A stretch of DNA of 64,000 nucleotides. It comes from Spirosoma arboris (GTDB lineage Bacteria > Bacteroidota > Bacteroidia > Cytophagales > Spirosomataceae). Below are positions 46,170-55,494 of the stretch, in pieces (position 1 is the stretch's first letter; each line of letters begins with the position of its first letter). Both the position numbers and the translations under genes were made by a program. The stretch covers positions 1-64,000 of the forward strand of contig NZ_WPIN01000011.1 in assembly GCF_009754945.1 (NCBI RefSeq), in the 5' to 3' direction. Below the pieces are notes generated by a model that worked only from the letters and a program-made list of their open reading frames with translations, had not been told where the DNA came from and searched no databases.

Positions 46170-46261
46170 GGCAATTGTCTGGTTGTTTTAAGATAATACA
46201 ATTGCCCGATTTTCTCTACTTTATACTGGAACGCTTTTCTGGGGGGAGGTCAAACATGTTG

Positions 46262-46517
46262 AAGTTGCTCATTATAATAGTCAAAAGGGGAAAGATATTC
46301 ATCAGCCGTAGTGCTTTTTGCATCTTATTCGAGTAACGAGCCGACTGCTGAACCAGATGCAGCCGATGATATAAATACGTAACTGTTGAAAGGTATCACT
46401 CAGCAAAAAACTTCCCGCTAATAAGCTAAGCGAGTGAAGTTTCTGAATCCAGATACAGTCGATCACATCAGTCTTACGTCGGCACGGGCAATGTAGTTCA
46501 AAAGAATTATTTTTCAT
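46262..46517 (-). pseudogene. IS110-family transposase remnant
   Basis: The reading CRRKTDVIDCIWIQKLHSLSLLAGSFLLSDTFQQLRIYI matches the GRKTDVLDCQWIQxLHxYGLLxxSF region of IS110 recombinases of a different subgroup from the one at 4.6 kb. The flanking parts of the gene are gone. Confidence 0.7.
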
Positions 46518-46840
46518 TGTTATTCTTTTTAGGTTAGTTCCTTATTTGACACCCAAAGAACTATTACCTTTTACAACCTATCGCACAGCATCAAATACCC
46601 GAAGCTGATATCGTTGGGTAGACCCAGAATCTGTCGTGTTATTTTGTCGGAAACGCTTGACCACCCTATGAATGAAACAAACTTGTGAAGCTTAGGGCCG
46701 ATACTCCACGCAAAATACGGGCTGGATGAAATGTAACGACTCTTTGAGCAGATTCTGAAGCAATGAGTTTAAGTATGAGTGTTATAAAATCTTTAAATTA
46801 TTTAAATTCGTACCTTAAACATCTTATCTAGCCACGCAGA

Positions 46841-49615
46841 GTGAGTTATATAATTTCTAATCCTACTGCCAGTCTACTGCCAATTGTTCGTCATAGTGAT
46901 AAACCTAGACCTGTATTACTGCTTGGAGCAGGAGCATCAGTTAAATCGGGTATACCCTTGGCAGGAGAATGTGTAAGCCAAATTGCTAAATGGGCTTATG
47001 CCAGAGAAAAGAATATAAACATTCATAAGTATCCATTAAGCCGAAGTGACTGGTGGCCATGGTTGCAGGAGAAATCATGGTTCCAAGCGGATAAATCCGA
47101 ACCAGATTTATATCCGCTTCTAGTCAAACACCTCTTGATACCTAGGGAGGAAAGAACTAGTTTTTTGTTGGATATGATTAATCCTGATGTTCCACCCAGT
47201 CAAGGCTATTTTGCATTAGCAGAATTATTACATAGCAATAATTTCAAAACGGTTCTTACAACCAATTTTGATGATTGCTTATTGGTTGCCAAAAATAATA
47301 TTCGTCGGCCACATTATATTGATGTAATAAAAACGGAGTCAGATTACACAAAGATTTCGACGGTTCCAACCCGGCCACAGCTTATCTATATTCATGGCGC
47401 GGTTGAAAACTACAATGATAGGAATACGCTAGAAGAAGTAGGACGTTTAGATGAGAGGCTTGTGCGGGAGATTTTCTATTTGTTGCGCGACCGCCCATTG
47501 ATTGTTGCAGGTTATCGTGGAGCTGAGAAATCTGTCATGGAACATTTGTTACTTGAAAATGCCCAATACGCGAATAATTATCGGCATGGTATCTTCTGGT
47601 GTATTCGTAGAGATAGTCCCCCAGATAAAAGCCCTCCCCTTCTTAAGAGTTTGATTAATTGTATTGGTAGTAATTTTCAATTTATTCAGATTGATGGATT
47701 TGATGAGCTATTTGAGAATGAGCTTCTAGGAAAAATACAAGCAGATGGTATATCTTCAATAGACTCTGAAACTAAATCAAGTCGAGTAAATACTAATCAA
47801 GCCCCTCCAACTTATGATATGACACCTGTCAGAAAGTGGCAGGACGAAGATTTAGCTAATGCCATCTTACGGGAGCGCTTAATACAGTATTGTAAAGCAC
47901 TTAAGACATATGTACCTGATAGTATTACAAGAGACTGGCTTATGAGCCAGCAATTACATCTGAATTTGCTCAGTAAAACATCTAATGGGGAAATTTGGGT
48001 CAATGCCTCAGGCTTACTCCTTTTTGCTAAAGAACCGCAACGTTACATTCCTGCCAGCCAAATAAGAATTCGATTTATTGGTAATAATATTTGGCTCAAA
48101 AATATTTTAAATGAAGGCGAAGAGGATAGTCGGGAATCGTTTGGAGAAATTTACGAGCAAGTCGTTGATGGAAATCTTTGGGTACAATTAAATGCAATTA
48201 ATGATATTCTTTCGTTAATCAATAAGCCATATATACTTAAAGGGGAGGTTTCTGAAACAGTGCTTCCATATCCACCTGTAGCTTTAAAAGAACTTATCGT
48301 CAATGCTATTGTGCACCGTGATTACGAGTCTGATAGACAAACAGTTATTGAAGTGTATTCCGATAAAATCAAGATTGTAAATTCTGGCGGTTTAGTCGAC
48401 GAAGTACTAAAACAAGTAGATTCTAATGAAAGTATAGAACTAGAAATTGCAAAAGGAAAACGAGGTATCAAAGGTTATCGCAACCCTGTTATTGCTGATC
48501 TGTTTTATGGAGCTGGAGCTATGGAGAAGAAAGGCTCTGGTCTTCAAGATGTATTTCAATTAGTTCATTTGAATAACGGTTCAGTTCATTTTGGCCCTAG
48601 TGATGATAATGCCTCGTTCGAGGTAACTATATGGTCAAGGCCTGAAGTCGTTGATGCAGAAACTAATACTGCATTACCAACAAGCGTTGGCTCTACGAGG
48701 TATGCAGGGAACATTTTTGAGTTATTATCTTATCCACCTTTTGTCTACCATGCCCAATCATTGTTTGGTTGGGCTAAAGATATTTTTGTCGAGCTTGGCG
48801 AAAACCCAGTGCCCCCATTTTTACTTAAATCAAATCGAATATTCTCATTCGCTGATTTAAGTCAGAAAAATAATTATTTAAAAAAAGTTATACAGACGGG
48901 CACAGTGGAGATAATGTCCACTCTAGAGTTTGAAGAAGTAGTAGGTGAGCGTGACTTGGTATATTTATTTAATAAAATATTTATAACTCATCTCTATTCG
49001 AAAGGATTAGTTGTAGACGCTAGCCGTAATCGGGCTTACTTTCCTAAGTTTGATGAAAACGCACGTATCATTTCTTATCAGGCGCGAATCAAGCGAGCAT
49101 CGCGAACTGTTGCCAAACCTATGCTGGCATCTGATGGCATACGGATAAAGTATTGGGAGCATAAAGCATTTTCCTACAAGATGAAAAAGTTTGGTAATAC
49201 ATGGGGGGTACTAATAACTCCTGGCTATGTTTTTACCGTAGATGGATTAAAGCGCCTTTTAGCACCAGAAAGAGTTGGGAAATTATCAACTAAACGAGCT
49301 TCTCGTGATTATAATAGTGCCGTCTTAAATGATCTATTTTTCTGGTCCTGGGTTATTTCTGGCGGTAATCGAGGTTCGTTCGATATACCTATCTTTTCTA
49401 TACCGACTGACCCTTCGGATCCACAAGGGGATGCTAATGCTGAACTAGCTCTTACCTTTTCATCCCAAATGCCTGTCACAACTATTAATGAAGTTGCCGT
49501 TGACCTACGTCAGACAGGTACTGAAATCGACTGGGAAGAAATTGGAGAACTTGATGAACTGCTCAGCCAATATGCAGATGAGGAAGCTGATCAGAATTCA
49601 GCCATAGATGACTAA
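46841..49615 (+). CDS. SIR2 - RecG/Schlafen-type GHKL - APAZ fusion, partner of short Argonaute
   Basis: 924 residues from a GTG at 46841. Residues about 20-300 form a SIR2 domain: LLLGAGASVKSGIP (29-41), TTNFDD with Asn 142, and YIHG with His 185, the residues used for NAD hydrolysis. Residues about 325-600 match the scaffold that follows AlbA_2 in RecG-like/Schlafen-type regulators: VNASGLLLFAKEPQRYIP, then a GHKL ATPase with ELIVNAIVHRDY (Glu 484, Asn 488) and RNPVIADLF...MEKKGSGL. Residues about 610-924 fit APAZ (MKKFGNTWGVLITPGYVFTVDG, NDLFFWSWVISGG), the region that docks short Argonautes. Typical SIR2-APAZ proteins are much shorter and lack the middle module. It overlaps the Argonaute gene by 8 bp. 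Confidence 0.85.
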   Translation: MSYIISNPTASLLPIVRHSDKPRPVLLLGAGASVKSGIPLAGECVSQIAKWAYAREKNINIHKYPLSRSDWWPWLQEKSWFQADKSEPDLYPLLVKHLLIPREERTSFLLDMINPDVPPSQGYFALAELLHSNNFKTVLTTNFDDCLLVAKNNIRRPHYIDVIKTESDYTKISTVPTRPQLIYIHGAVENYNDRNTLEEVGRLDERLVREIFYLLRDRPLIVAGYRGAEKSVMEHLLLENAQYANNYRHGIFWCIRRDSPPDKSPPLLKSLINCIGSNFQFIQIDGFDELFENELLGKIQADGISSIDSETKSSRVNTNQAPPTYDMTPVRKWQDEDLANAILRERLIQYCKALKTYVPDSITRDWLMSQQLHLNLLSKTSNGEIWVNASGLLLFAKEPQRYIPASQIRIRFIGNNIWLKNILNEGEEDSRESFGEIYEQVVDGNLWVQLNAINDILSLINKPYILKGEVSETVLPYPPVALKELIVNAIVHRDYESDRQTVIEVYSDKIKIVNSGGLVDEVLKQVDSNESIELEIAKGKRGIKGYRNPVIADLFYGAGAMEKKGSGLQDVFQLVHLNNGSVHFGPSDDNASFEVTIWSRPEVVDAETNTALPTSVGSTRYAGNIFELLSYPPFVYHAQSLFGWAKDIFVELGENPVPPFLLKSNRIFSFADLSQKNNYLKKVIQTGTVEIMSTLEFEEVVGERDLVYLFNKIFITHLYSKGLVVDASRNRAYFPKFDENARIISYQARIKRASRTVAKPMLASDGIRIKYWEHKAFSYKMKKFGNTWGVLITPGYVFTVDGLKRLLAPERVGKLSTKRASRDYNSAVLNDLFFWSWVISGGNRGSFDIPIFSIPTDPSDPQGDANAELALTFSSQMPVTTINEVAVDLRQTGTEIDWEEIGELDELLSQYADEEADQNSAIDD

Positions 49616-51119
49616 CCCCAAATTCATGTCCATCACTATTGATATATCTGAAATACCTGAACCACAATTAGAATTTGGTGGACCCGGCCCGTTTACTGAT
49701 CCCAAAACTGGTTTAATAAATGCCGGTCCATTTGACTTGTTATTTGGAGCTGCGCATCGAACTGAAATTCGTTTGGGAATTGTTGGACCATCGCTTATGA
49801 ATCAGCGGGCTGTAACTTGGTTCTCACGGTGCCGTGGGATGCTAAGCTCAGGAATGTCTAACTCTGTTCAATATCCAGATTTTCCAGGATTCCAAGCGAT
49901 ATTTCGTTCAGAATTGAAATTGAGTTCTCAATGGACAGTCGATCTAAATGAAGATAAACTCGCCGGTGCCTTAAGCGAAAAAAGCCAAAAAAAGTGTTTT
50001 GAAGACATTTTATCTTTATATGCAGCTGGGTTTAAAAAGTTAGCAACTTCAGAAATTGGCTCTCCAGATGTCATTATCTGTTGCTTGCCAGACGAAGTAG
50101 TCGATCGTTGTTGGAGCATACAAAACACGCTTACAGCTCAAGAAAAGAAAGCCTTAGAAGCTCTGAAAAAGAAGCAGGCCTCTGGACAGTTATCATTATT
50201 TGATGAACCTGTTGAAGAGATTTCCGAAGATTTAGAAAGGCGAGACTTTCGGCGTGCGTTAAAAGCCAAAGCAATGGCAGAACGGATACCTATACAAATT
50301 GTAACTGATCGAGCCTTATTAGACGCGGTAAATGGTCAGGATCCCGCTACTCGAGCTTGGCATCTTTGTGTATCAATCTATTATAAAGCTGGCGGAATTC
50401 CTTGGCGCCTGCGTAGCGAAGGACCTGAAACGTGTTTCGTTGGCATTAGCTTTTATCATTTAAAAACCAATCTTCGCCACTTAGTTAAATCATGCATTGC
50501 TCAAGGATTTTCTTCTGAAGGTGAAGGTTTCGCTCTACGTGGCGTAAGTATTCCTCCTGAAAAAGCACAGAAACGTGACGTTCATTTGTCTGAAGAGCAG
50601 GCATTCTATATGGGTCAACGGATACTTTCTGAATACCACGACCGAACGGGGGGATATCCACTACGAATGGTCATTCATAAATCTTCTTGGTATAACGATG
50701 ACGAAATCAACGGTTTTCGGCAAGCTTTTAAGAATATTCCGGTAGTAGAGTTAATTAACTTAATGCATACGGATTTCAGACTAGTTAATTACGGCAGCTA
50801 TCCACCGAAGCGGGGTACACTTTGTACAGTGAACGAAAGCGCTTACTACCTATTTAACACTGGCTTTATGCCATCCTTAGGAACTTATCCAGGCCCACAT
50901 ATTCCAAGGCCATTAGAAATTCGAAGTGACCAACCTTTTGACATTTACCGCACTGCAAGTGATATCATGTCTCTTTCACGCATGAATTGGAATACATCTA
51001 GTATTACTGGCGGCCAACCAGTAACTTTATTCTTCTCGCGGCAAGTTGGTGGTATCATGTCGGAATACGGTGAAAATAACCCTACTGAACCGCCATCCTC
51101 ATTTCGCTTTTACATTTGA
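49608..51119 (+). CDS. Short prokaryotic Argonaute (MID-PIWI, catalytically inactive)
   Basis: 503 residues with only MID and PIWI domains. The 5'-end binding region is marked by WHLCVSIYYKAGGIPWRL (Lys 260). The PIWI strand that carries the first catalytic Asp in active Argonautes reads CFVGISFYH (Ser 281 at that place), and the later position reads MVIHKSSWY, so slicing is not expected. The end YLFNTGFMPSLGTYPGPHIPRPLEIR and MNWNTSSITGGQPVTLFFSRQVG is typical of short pAgos. Role by family: guide-directed sensing of foreign nucleic acid that switches on the SIR2 NADase of its partner, killing or arresting the cell. Translationally coupled to the SIR2-APAZ gene. Confidence 0.92.
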   Translation: MTNPKFMSITIDISEIPEPQLEFGGPGPFTDPKTGLINAGPFDLLFGAAHRTEIRLGIVGPSLMNQRAVTWFSRCRGMLSSGMSNSVQYPDFPGFQAIFRSELKLSSQWTVDLNEDKLAGALSEKSQKKCFEDILSLYAAGFKKLATSEIGSPDVIICCLPDEVVDRCWSIQNTLTAQEKKALEALKKKQASGQLSLFDEPVEEISEDLERRDFRRALKAKAMAERIPIQIVTDRALLDAVNGQDPATRAWHLCVSIYYKAGGIPWRLRSEGPETCFVGISFYHLKTNLRHLVKSCIAQGFSSEGEGFALRGVSIPPEKAQKRDVHLSEEQAFYMGQRILSEYHDRTGGYPLRMVIHKSSWYNDDEINGFRQAFKNIPVVELINLMHTDFRLVNYGSYPPKRGTLCTVNESAYYLFNTGFMPSLGTYPGPHIPRPLEIRSDQPFDIYRTASDIMSLSRMNWNTSSITGGQPVTLFFSRQVGGIMSEYGENNPTEPPSSFRFYI

Positions 51120-51235
51120 TTCACCACTGCAAATATTACTCAATAGCGCTCAGCTACCTATAACGAATAAATCAACGAAAGCTTGGCTCAAGCATGATTT
51201 TATTGTTGCAAATGTCTCGCCCTTCCACCTTTAAA

Positions 51236-51490
51236 GTAATAGGGCAAACTGCTTTCGCACTTCATCCAAAATAGCTTCACTTTCTCCTTGTTCTAGGGTG
51301 GCCTCGAAGGTCGTTAAATACGAATTAGGCAAAACGACTCTTTCCACTATATCATCACTTGAATCATGCATAAATGACTTGGCTGACAGATCAATACAAT
51401 CCAAAATACTAGACTATATAGTATCACTCTTGCTGAACATGATCCGGTCAATAATGAGTGGGCCTAATCCTTGAGCAGGGATTCAAATTC
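51236..51490 (-). pseudogene. Remnant of a paralogue of the 55617-56111 gene
   Basis: The minus strand reads GLGPLIIDRIMFSKSD, a stop, then SILDCIDLSAKSF and VERVVLPNSYLTTFEATLEQGESEA. These match GLGPMIIDRLIFQKDD, SIEDCLELDSRSY and VRKVILPTSFLTIFDASLAPQESEEA of the intact gene at 55617-56111. The N-terminus is missing. It lies between the Argonaute gene and the second AAA ATPase. Confidence 0.75.
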
Positions 51491-51718
51491 TTGGACTAAC
51501 CTACTGAAGCGCTTGCAACTGAGATAAACTTTTCAAGCCTAGTCCCCAGTTCAATTCCCGATTTCGAGCAGAATACAAACAAAGATTATAATCCACTGAT
51601 TATCAATTACCATTTTGGTCCAAAATAAACTCCTACCTATATCCCCTTTAGATATAATTGTACAATATTACTTCTACAATTATGAGTAGCCGCTTTGAGG
51701 GCTGACGAAACGACTGAC

Positions 51719-52900
51719 CTACTGAATATTGTGGAGCTCCTGCATCATATCGACCAGAGAGATCGCCATCACACCTTTGGAAATCAGATAGCGTTCTTGG
51801 CCTGGATAAACCAGAAATCGTTTGGCCGCGCCAATGTCTTCGCAACCCAGATAAAACCCTTTGGACAGGACGGGAGCCATCGAACGCCTGATCTCGATTG
51901 CGTATTTCTGTTGCGTGTTCCGTTCAATAACGAGATCAATTTCCGCGCCTGCCGATGTCCGATAAAACCACGGTGTGACACCGGGGGGCAAGCTGGATAA
52001 CAGGTTTTCCACCACAAACCCCTCCCAACTGGCTCCCACCACCGGATGACCTAGCAGATCATCCATACTTGTCAGGTTGAGTAAGGCATGAGTAATGCCA
52101 CTATCACGAATATAAACTTTAGGTGCTTTGACCAGCCGTTTGCCGACGTTGCCAGACCACGGACGCAAATGGCGGATCAGTAACAGATCTTCCAGCAGTT
52201 CGATATACCGTTTGGTCGTGGGTATGGTAATACCAAGACTGGCTCCTAGTTGGGCCATGTTCAGTTGAGCACCTTGATTGTGGGCCAACATTGTCCACAA
52301 AAGCCGTAAAGTAGTCGCTGGAATGCGAGGGCCAAATTGCGGCACATCCCGCTCTAAATAGGTATTAATAAAGTTGAGCCGCCAGCGAAGACTGGCCGGA
52401 TCGGTTTTGGCTAAAAAGCTGTCGGGAAATCCGCCACGCAACCATAGCCGGTTCTGATCACCAGACTTTGGGGCGATGATTTCCGTAGCGGTCAAACCCG
52501 ATAGTTCCTTATAGGCTATGCGACCGGCCAGGGATTCAGATGCCTGTTTTAATAGATCAAGCGATGCTGATCCCAAAATGAGAAATTGCCCTGTTTTGTA
52601 TCCCTGTCTGCGTCGTCGGTCGATGACACCGCGCAAAATGGCAAACAACTCGGGGACACGCTGAATTTCATCCAGAATGATGAGTTGTCCCTTATGCAGC
52701 TCAAAATACGCTTCGGGTTCACGCAGTTTGGCCTGATCTGTTGGGCTTTCTAGATCAAGATAGATCGGATCGGGATTGATAGCGGTTGCAATTGTTTCCG
52801 CCAGCGTTGTTTTGCCGACCTGTCGGGGGCCAAGGACGGCCACGGCTGGAAACTCCTCCAGGAGTTGAGCGATTTCAATCTGGGCTTCACGCGTTATCAT
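51719..52900 (-). CDS. AAA_14/DUF4143 ATPase, copy 2
   Basis: 393 residues, differing from 26428-27609 at only a small number of positions spread along the protein (for example TIATAI against EIATAI, and APKSGD against DHKTGD). Walker A GPRQVGKTTLA, Walker B LIILDEIQ and the nuclease-like EIDLVIE end are all kept. Both copies look functional and both keep the palindrome at the start codon. They are in direct orientation 25 kb apart, so recombination between them could delete the region between. Confidence 0.9.
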   Translation of the reverse strand: MITREAQIEIAQLLEEFPAVAVLGPRQVGKTTLAETIATAINPDPIYLDLESPTDQAKLREPEAYFELHKGQLIILDEIQRVPELFAILRGVIDRRRRQGYKTGQFLILGSASLDLLKQASESLAGRIAYKELSGLTATEIIAPKSGDQNRLWLRGGFPDSFLAKTDPASLRWRLNFINTYLERDVPQFGPRIPATTLRLLWTMLAHNQGAQLNMAQLGASLGITIPTTKRYIELLEDLLLIRHLRPWSGNVGKRLVKAPKVYIRDSGITHALLNLTSMDDLLGHPVVGASWEGFVVENLLSSLPPGVTPWFYRTSAGAEIDLVIERNTQQKYAIEIRRSMAPVLSKGFYLGCEDIGAAKRFLVYPGQERYLISKGVMAISLVDMMQELHNIQ

Positions 52901-52939
52901 CCTTGCAATTATAACACGATATATTAAATTTACAAGGAT
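52899..52939. promoter_or_regulatory. Inverted repeat overlapping the AAA ATPase start, copy 2
   Basis: ATCCTTGCAA and TTACAAGGAT in the same position as at 27608-27648; the spacer differs by a few bases while the arms are unchanged. Confidence 0.45.
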
Positions 52940-53253
52940 AATTTTAAGGGCTTAATAAAAAATTTGCGTTAAATAGAAAGCGAATAACTCCTATAACACG
53001 TTGAATCCAATCTGAAAATGGAGTCCGAAATAAAAATGTATGCTTTTTCTACTTATACCATTCTTAGATCTGTTTATACAACTCTAGTCTGCTCATTTGC
53101 AAGGGAATTCGGATTGTGCTGGCTAAATACAGAAGCGCACCAGGTGACACGTGCCTGGCGCGTTTCTGTATAAACTGAAATGTTCTCAGCAGCTTTTGAA
53201 AAAAAGTCTAAGAAGGTATTTAGGAATTATATTTTGTAATGAGGCTAGAGTCG

Positions 53254-53475
53254 CTAAAGCAACAGATGAATATTAGCCAAATACAGCCAACTAACCGAAG
53301 GTAATAGTGTATACTCGTAGTGTTTGATGATTCGGCGAAAGTAATTGGTCCAAGAAATCATGAGTTCGACTACCTAGCACTTGGCAACGGGCACAAACCC
53401 TTGGGTTGATTCAGGCCGCAAGGCTTTCTCAAAGTCAATCGACCAATAAGCTAAGGTTTTGGCAAAAACTCCATT
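53254..53475 (-). pseudogene. IS5-family transposase C-terminal remnant
   Basis: Reads GVFAKTLAYWSIDFEKALRPESTQGFVPVAK, Cys, stop, VVELMISWTNYFRRIIKHYEYT ... WLYLANIHLLL, ending at 53254. This is the C-terminal end of an IS5-group DDE transposase. The TAG at 53374-53376 replaces the Trp of the usual RWVVER. Confidence 0.8.
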
Positions 53476-53619
53476 GTAAGACTAATCCCCATACACTTTT
53501 TCTAAGCACCCGCCTACCCGCCAAAAAATATCGCCTTATAATTATCTGTGATGGTTCGTAACATACGCTACAGTTAAAAATGTTTTGATTATGTGCGATT
53601 TCCTGTTTCTTTGATATTA

Positions 53620-53699
53620 TGTTACCAAGGTTGGGAGCAACGACCTTGGTGAATAAAAGCACAAAAACAGACCGGTGTTATCGGTCTGTTTTTGTGCTT
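53620..53699. terminator. Tandem hairpins, the second with perfect 18-bp arms
   Basis: First hairpin ACCAAGGT / ACCTTGGT at about 53622-53648, then AAGCACAAAAACAGACCG (53657-53674) and its exact reverse complement (53682-53699) around a 7-base loop. The second ends 9 bp from the stop of the 53709-54269 gene. With A- and T-rich arms it can end transcription from both sides. Confidence 0.65.
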
Positions 53700-53708
53700 A
53701 AAAGGGTT

Positions 53709-54269
53709 CTATAGTGTGTCATTTTTCATCTTAGACTTCACTCGTAGTTGCTTATATCGCTTCCCCGAGGTTTTTATGATTAAGCCGTCTTCCGTTAACT
53801 GAATAACAATCTTGCCGATTGATGTTCTTACTCCTAAGACATCGTTGTAATAGCGGTCGTTATCATCATATAGATATTTTATATATCCGCTTTGCCGAAG
53901 TGCCCGCTCGGTTGATAAAAACAGGTGAGAGTTTTGCTGTAACATCTCGTCCAGATTATTCATTAATCGGGAAGCCTTATTTGCCCACTGGTGGAGACCA
54001 TAACCGATTAGAATTTTCTTTATCTCGTTTAATTCGACAATAAAATCTTCTATTTGGAGGTAAGTGTATCGAGTTATGTGGCCCAACTCACCGAGTTCTT
54101 TTTCAATTGTTACACTGAGTTCTGGCCACTGACCACGTAGTTTTTTGACGCGGGCTTTCAGTTTGTTCATCGCGCGAAATGATTCCAATTCGCTATTCAG
54201 TGCAAACAGGCTGGATGAAAGCAGCTCTTTGAAAAGCCTGAAATTTTGGTTATCGTGAGAGTGATGCAT
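53709..54269 (-). CDS. Hypothetical helical protein next to the RiPP-like locus
   Basis: About 186 residues from ATG 54269 (frame open to 54350, but that part runs through a terminator). Long charged helices dominate (ELLSSSLFALNSELESFRAMNKLKARVKKL, LGELGHITRYTYLQIEDFIVELNEIKKIL); no known motif. It lies downstream of the 44-residue peptide gene and its terminator, on the same strand as the radical SAM gene. Function unknown. Confidence 0.5.
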   Translation of the reverse strand: MHHSHDNQNFRLFKELLSSSLFALNSELESFRAMNKLKARVKKLRGQWPELSVTIEKELGELGHITRYTYLQIEDFIVELNEIKKILIGYGLHQWANKASRLMNNLDEMLQQNSHLFLSTERALRQSGYIKYLYDDNDRYYNDVLGVRTSIGKIVIQLTEDGLIIKTSGKRYKQLRVKSKMKNDTL

Positions 54270-54302
54270 GTTCGTATGATCAGTTAGTTTAGTTTCTTCA
54301 AT

Positions 54303-54333
54303 AAAAAAGGCGGAGGTTTTAGCCCCCGCCTTT
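54303..54333 (-). terminator. Rho-independent terminator after the 44-residue peptide gene
   Basis: On the minus strand, AAAGGCGG...CCGCCTTT with GC-rich arms and a short loop is followed by TTTTTT. It lies about 25 bp beyond the stop of the small peptide gene at 54358 and would give a short peptide-only transcript. Confidence 0.7.
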
Positions 54334-54357
54334 AGCGTTCTGCTACTCATGCAGGGG

Positions 54358-54492
54358 CTAGCTAGTATTATATTTCACATTCATTCCTCCATGAACATGA
54401 TAATGTAGACTGTTTCCGTGAGTGGCTGGAACAGGAACAGCACACACGGTGTGTGGGTCGAATGATGATATATAGGCAGCTACATTATTCAT
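54358..54492 (-). CDS. 44-residue peptide, possible RiPP precursor
   Basis: ATG 54492 to TAG 54358. The sequence begins MNNVAAYISSFDPHTVCAVP and ends with a His/Gly-rich tail (HYHVHGGMNVKY), with one Cys. A strong terminator follows directly, as expected for an abundant short transcript. It is on the same strand as, and about 1.7 kb downstream of, a radical SAM/SPASM gene. Too short for reliable family calls; it could also be a stress peptide. Confidence 0.4.
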   Translation of the reverse strand: MNNVAAYISSFDPHTVCAVPVPATHGNSLHYHVHGGMNVKYNTS

Positions 54493-54822
54493 GATGAATT
54501 TTATCTGGTCTTACATTGATAAACATCTTGACATACGGAACTTCTTCCCTACATGCCAATCTCAAATCCTAGACTCGATTGGAGTCAAGGTTCCCGAATG
54601 TTCAGTTCACACCTTTGGTTCAGTCGCGATACAAAGCTAAAGACGCTGTTTTACAAATCCAAAAAAAAATTTGTTATATATTTTTTAACATTAAATTCTA
54701 TATATAATTTAACAGTCGTTTCATTACATGCTATATAAACGCTTAAATCAGTAATCTTGTAAATAATTTGTAATTTTGACTTGCTGACAATGTATCAGTA
54801 GAGTATACTAACTTAACAGAAT

Positions 54823-55494
54823 ATGGCGCATTTTCCGAGTTCCTTACAAGCTAAATATTCTCTTGAAAGCTCTGATCTTTATAATAAGCTCGATACGGTC
54901 TGGTTAAAGGAGCTTGAACAGAAAGAGCAAGAAGCTCAAAAAAACAAGCCTGTTGATAAAAGTCTGTCAATTATTGAGGAGCTTATCTTGAGTAAAAAAC
55001 TTCGGGAAGAAAAATTATGCAAAGCAATGCTAGCAGATATGGGTATAAAGAAATACAGAAAGTTTACGTTGCCTACTAATGAAATACTAGAAGCAATCAG
55101 AAACAAGAAGGAAATTGATGGATTTAATATTGCTAACGCAGTTAAAAATCCAAAATTTCGCTTTTATACCAGTGATAGCCCACTTGCTAGTCTTGAAATA
55201 TCAAACACTATGGCTAGTGTTATAAAAGATATTAAAGATAGTAATATTTTCATGAAAAGAGGAAGACAAAAAAGACAAGAAAATGCAGACGAATATGCGA
55301 GAAACATACATAGTATAATAAATGAAGTTACCGTTCATGAAACATTTAAATCTTTTAGAGAGGCTGCCAATTTTCTCAATGATCAAAAAATCCCTACACC
55401 TTTAAACAAAAGATGGCAGCCTAGAACGCTGACATTATTGAATCAGCGTTGGGAAGCTCTTGGCTTAAGTACTCTTACACCAAAGCCTAAGTAG
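54823..55494 (+). CDS. Hypothetical protein with a recombinase-like C-terminal motif
   Basis: 223 residues, lysine- and glutamate-rich. The C-terminal part SFREAANFLNDQKIPTPLNKRWQPRTL resembles the helical 'Recombinase' region found in large serine recombinases (LNxxGIPTPxGxxW), but no catalytic resolvase domain is present. AT-rich codon use. It is transcribed against the RiPP-like genes. Possibly a DNA-binding protein of the integrated element. Confidence 0.5.
   Translation: MAHFPSSLQAKYSLESSDLYNKLDTVWLKELEQKEQEAQKNKPVDKSLSIIEELILSKKLREEKLCKAMLADMGIKKYRKFTLPTNEILEAIRNKKEIDGFNIANAVKNPKFRFYTSDSPLASLEISNTMASVIKDIKDSNIFMKRGRQKRQENADEYARNIHSIINEVTVHETFKSFREAANFLNDQKIPTPLNKRWQPRTLTLLNQRWEALGLSTLTPKPK

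Larger units (their letters stand above)
45034..46242 (-). mobile_element. IS3-family element (IS150-like)
   Basis: Imperfect terminal inverted repeats: CTGAAAAGTGTTCCGCTCAAAG at the left and, read inward from the right, CAGAAAAGCGTTCCAGTATAAAG. The element carries OrfA and OrfB joined by an A7G frameshift site at about 45911-45918. Exact ends are uncertain by a few bases, and no target duplication was confirmed. Confidence 0.75.

Noticed and set aside
53620..53699. Paired hairpins as an attachment site or structured RNA
   Set aside because: Position 9 bp after a stop codon and perfect AT-rich arms are better explained as a terminator.
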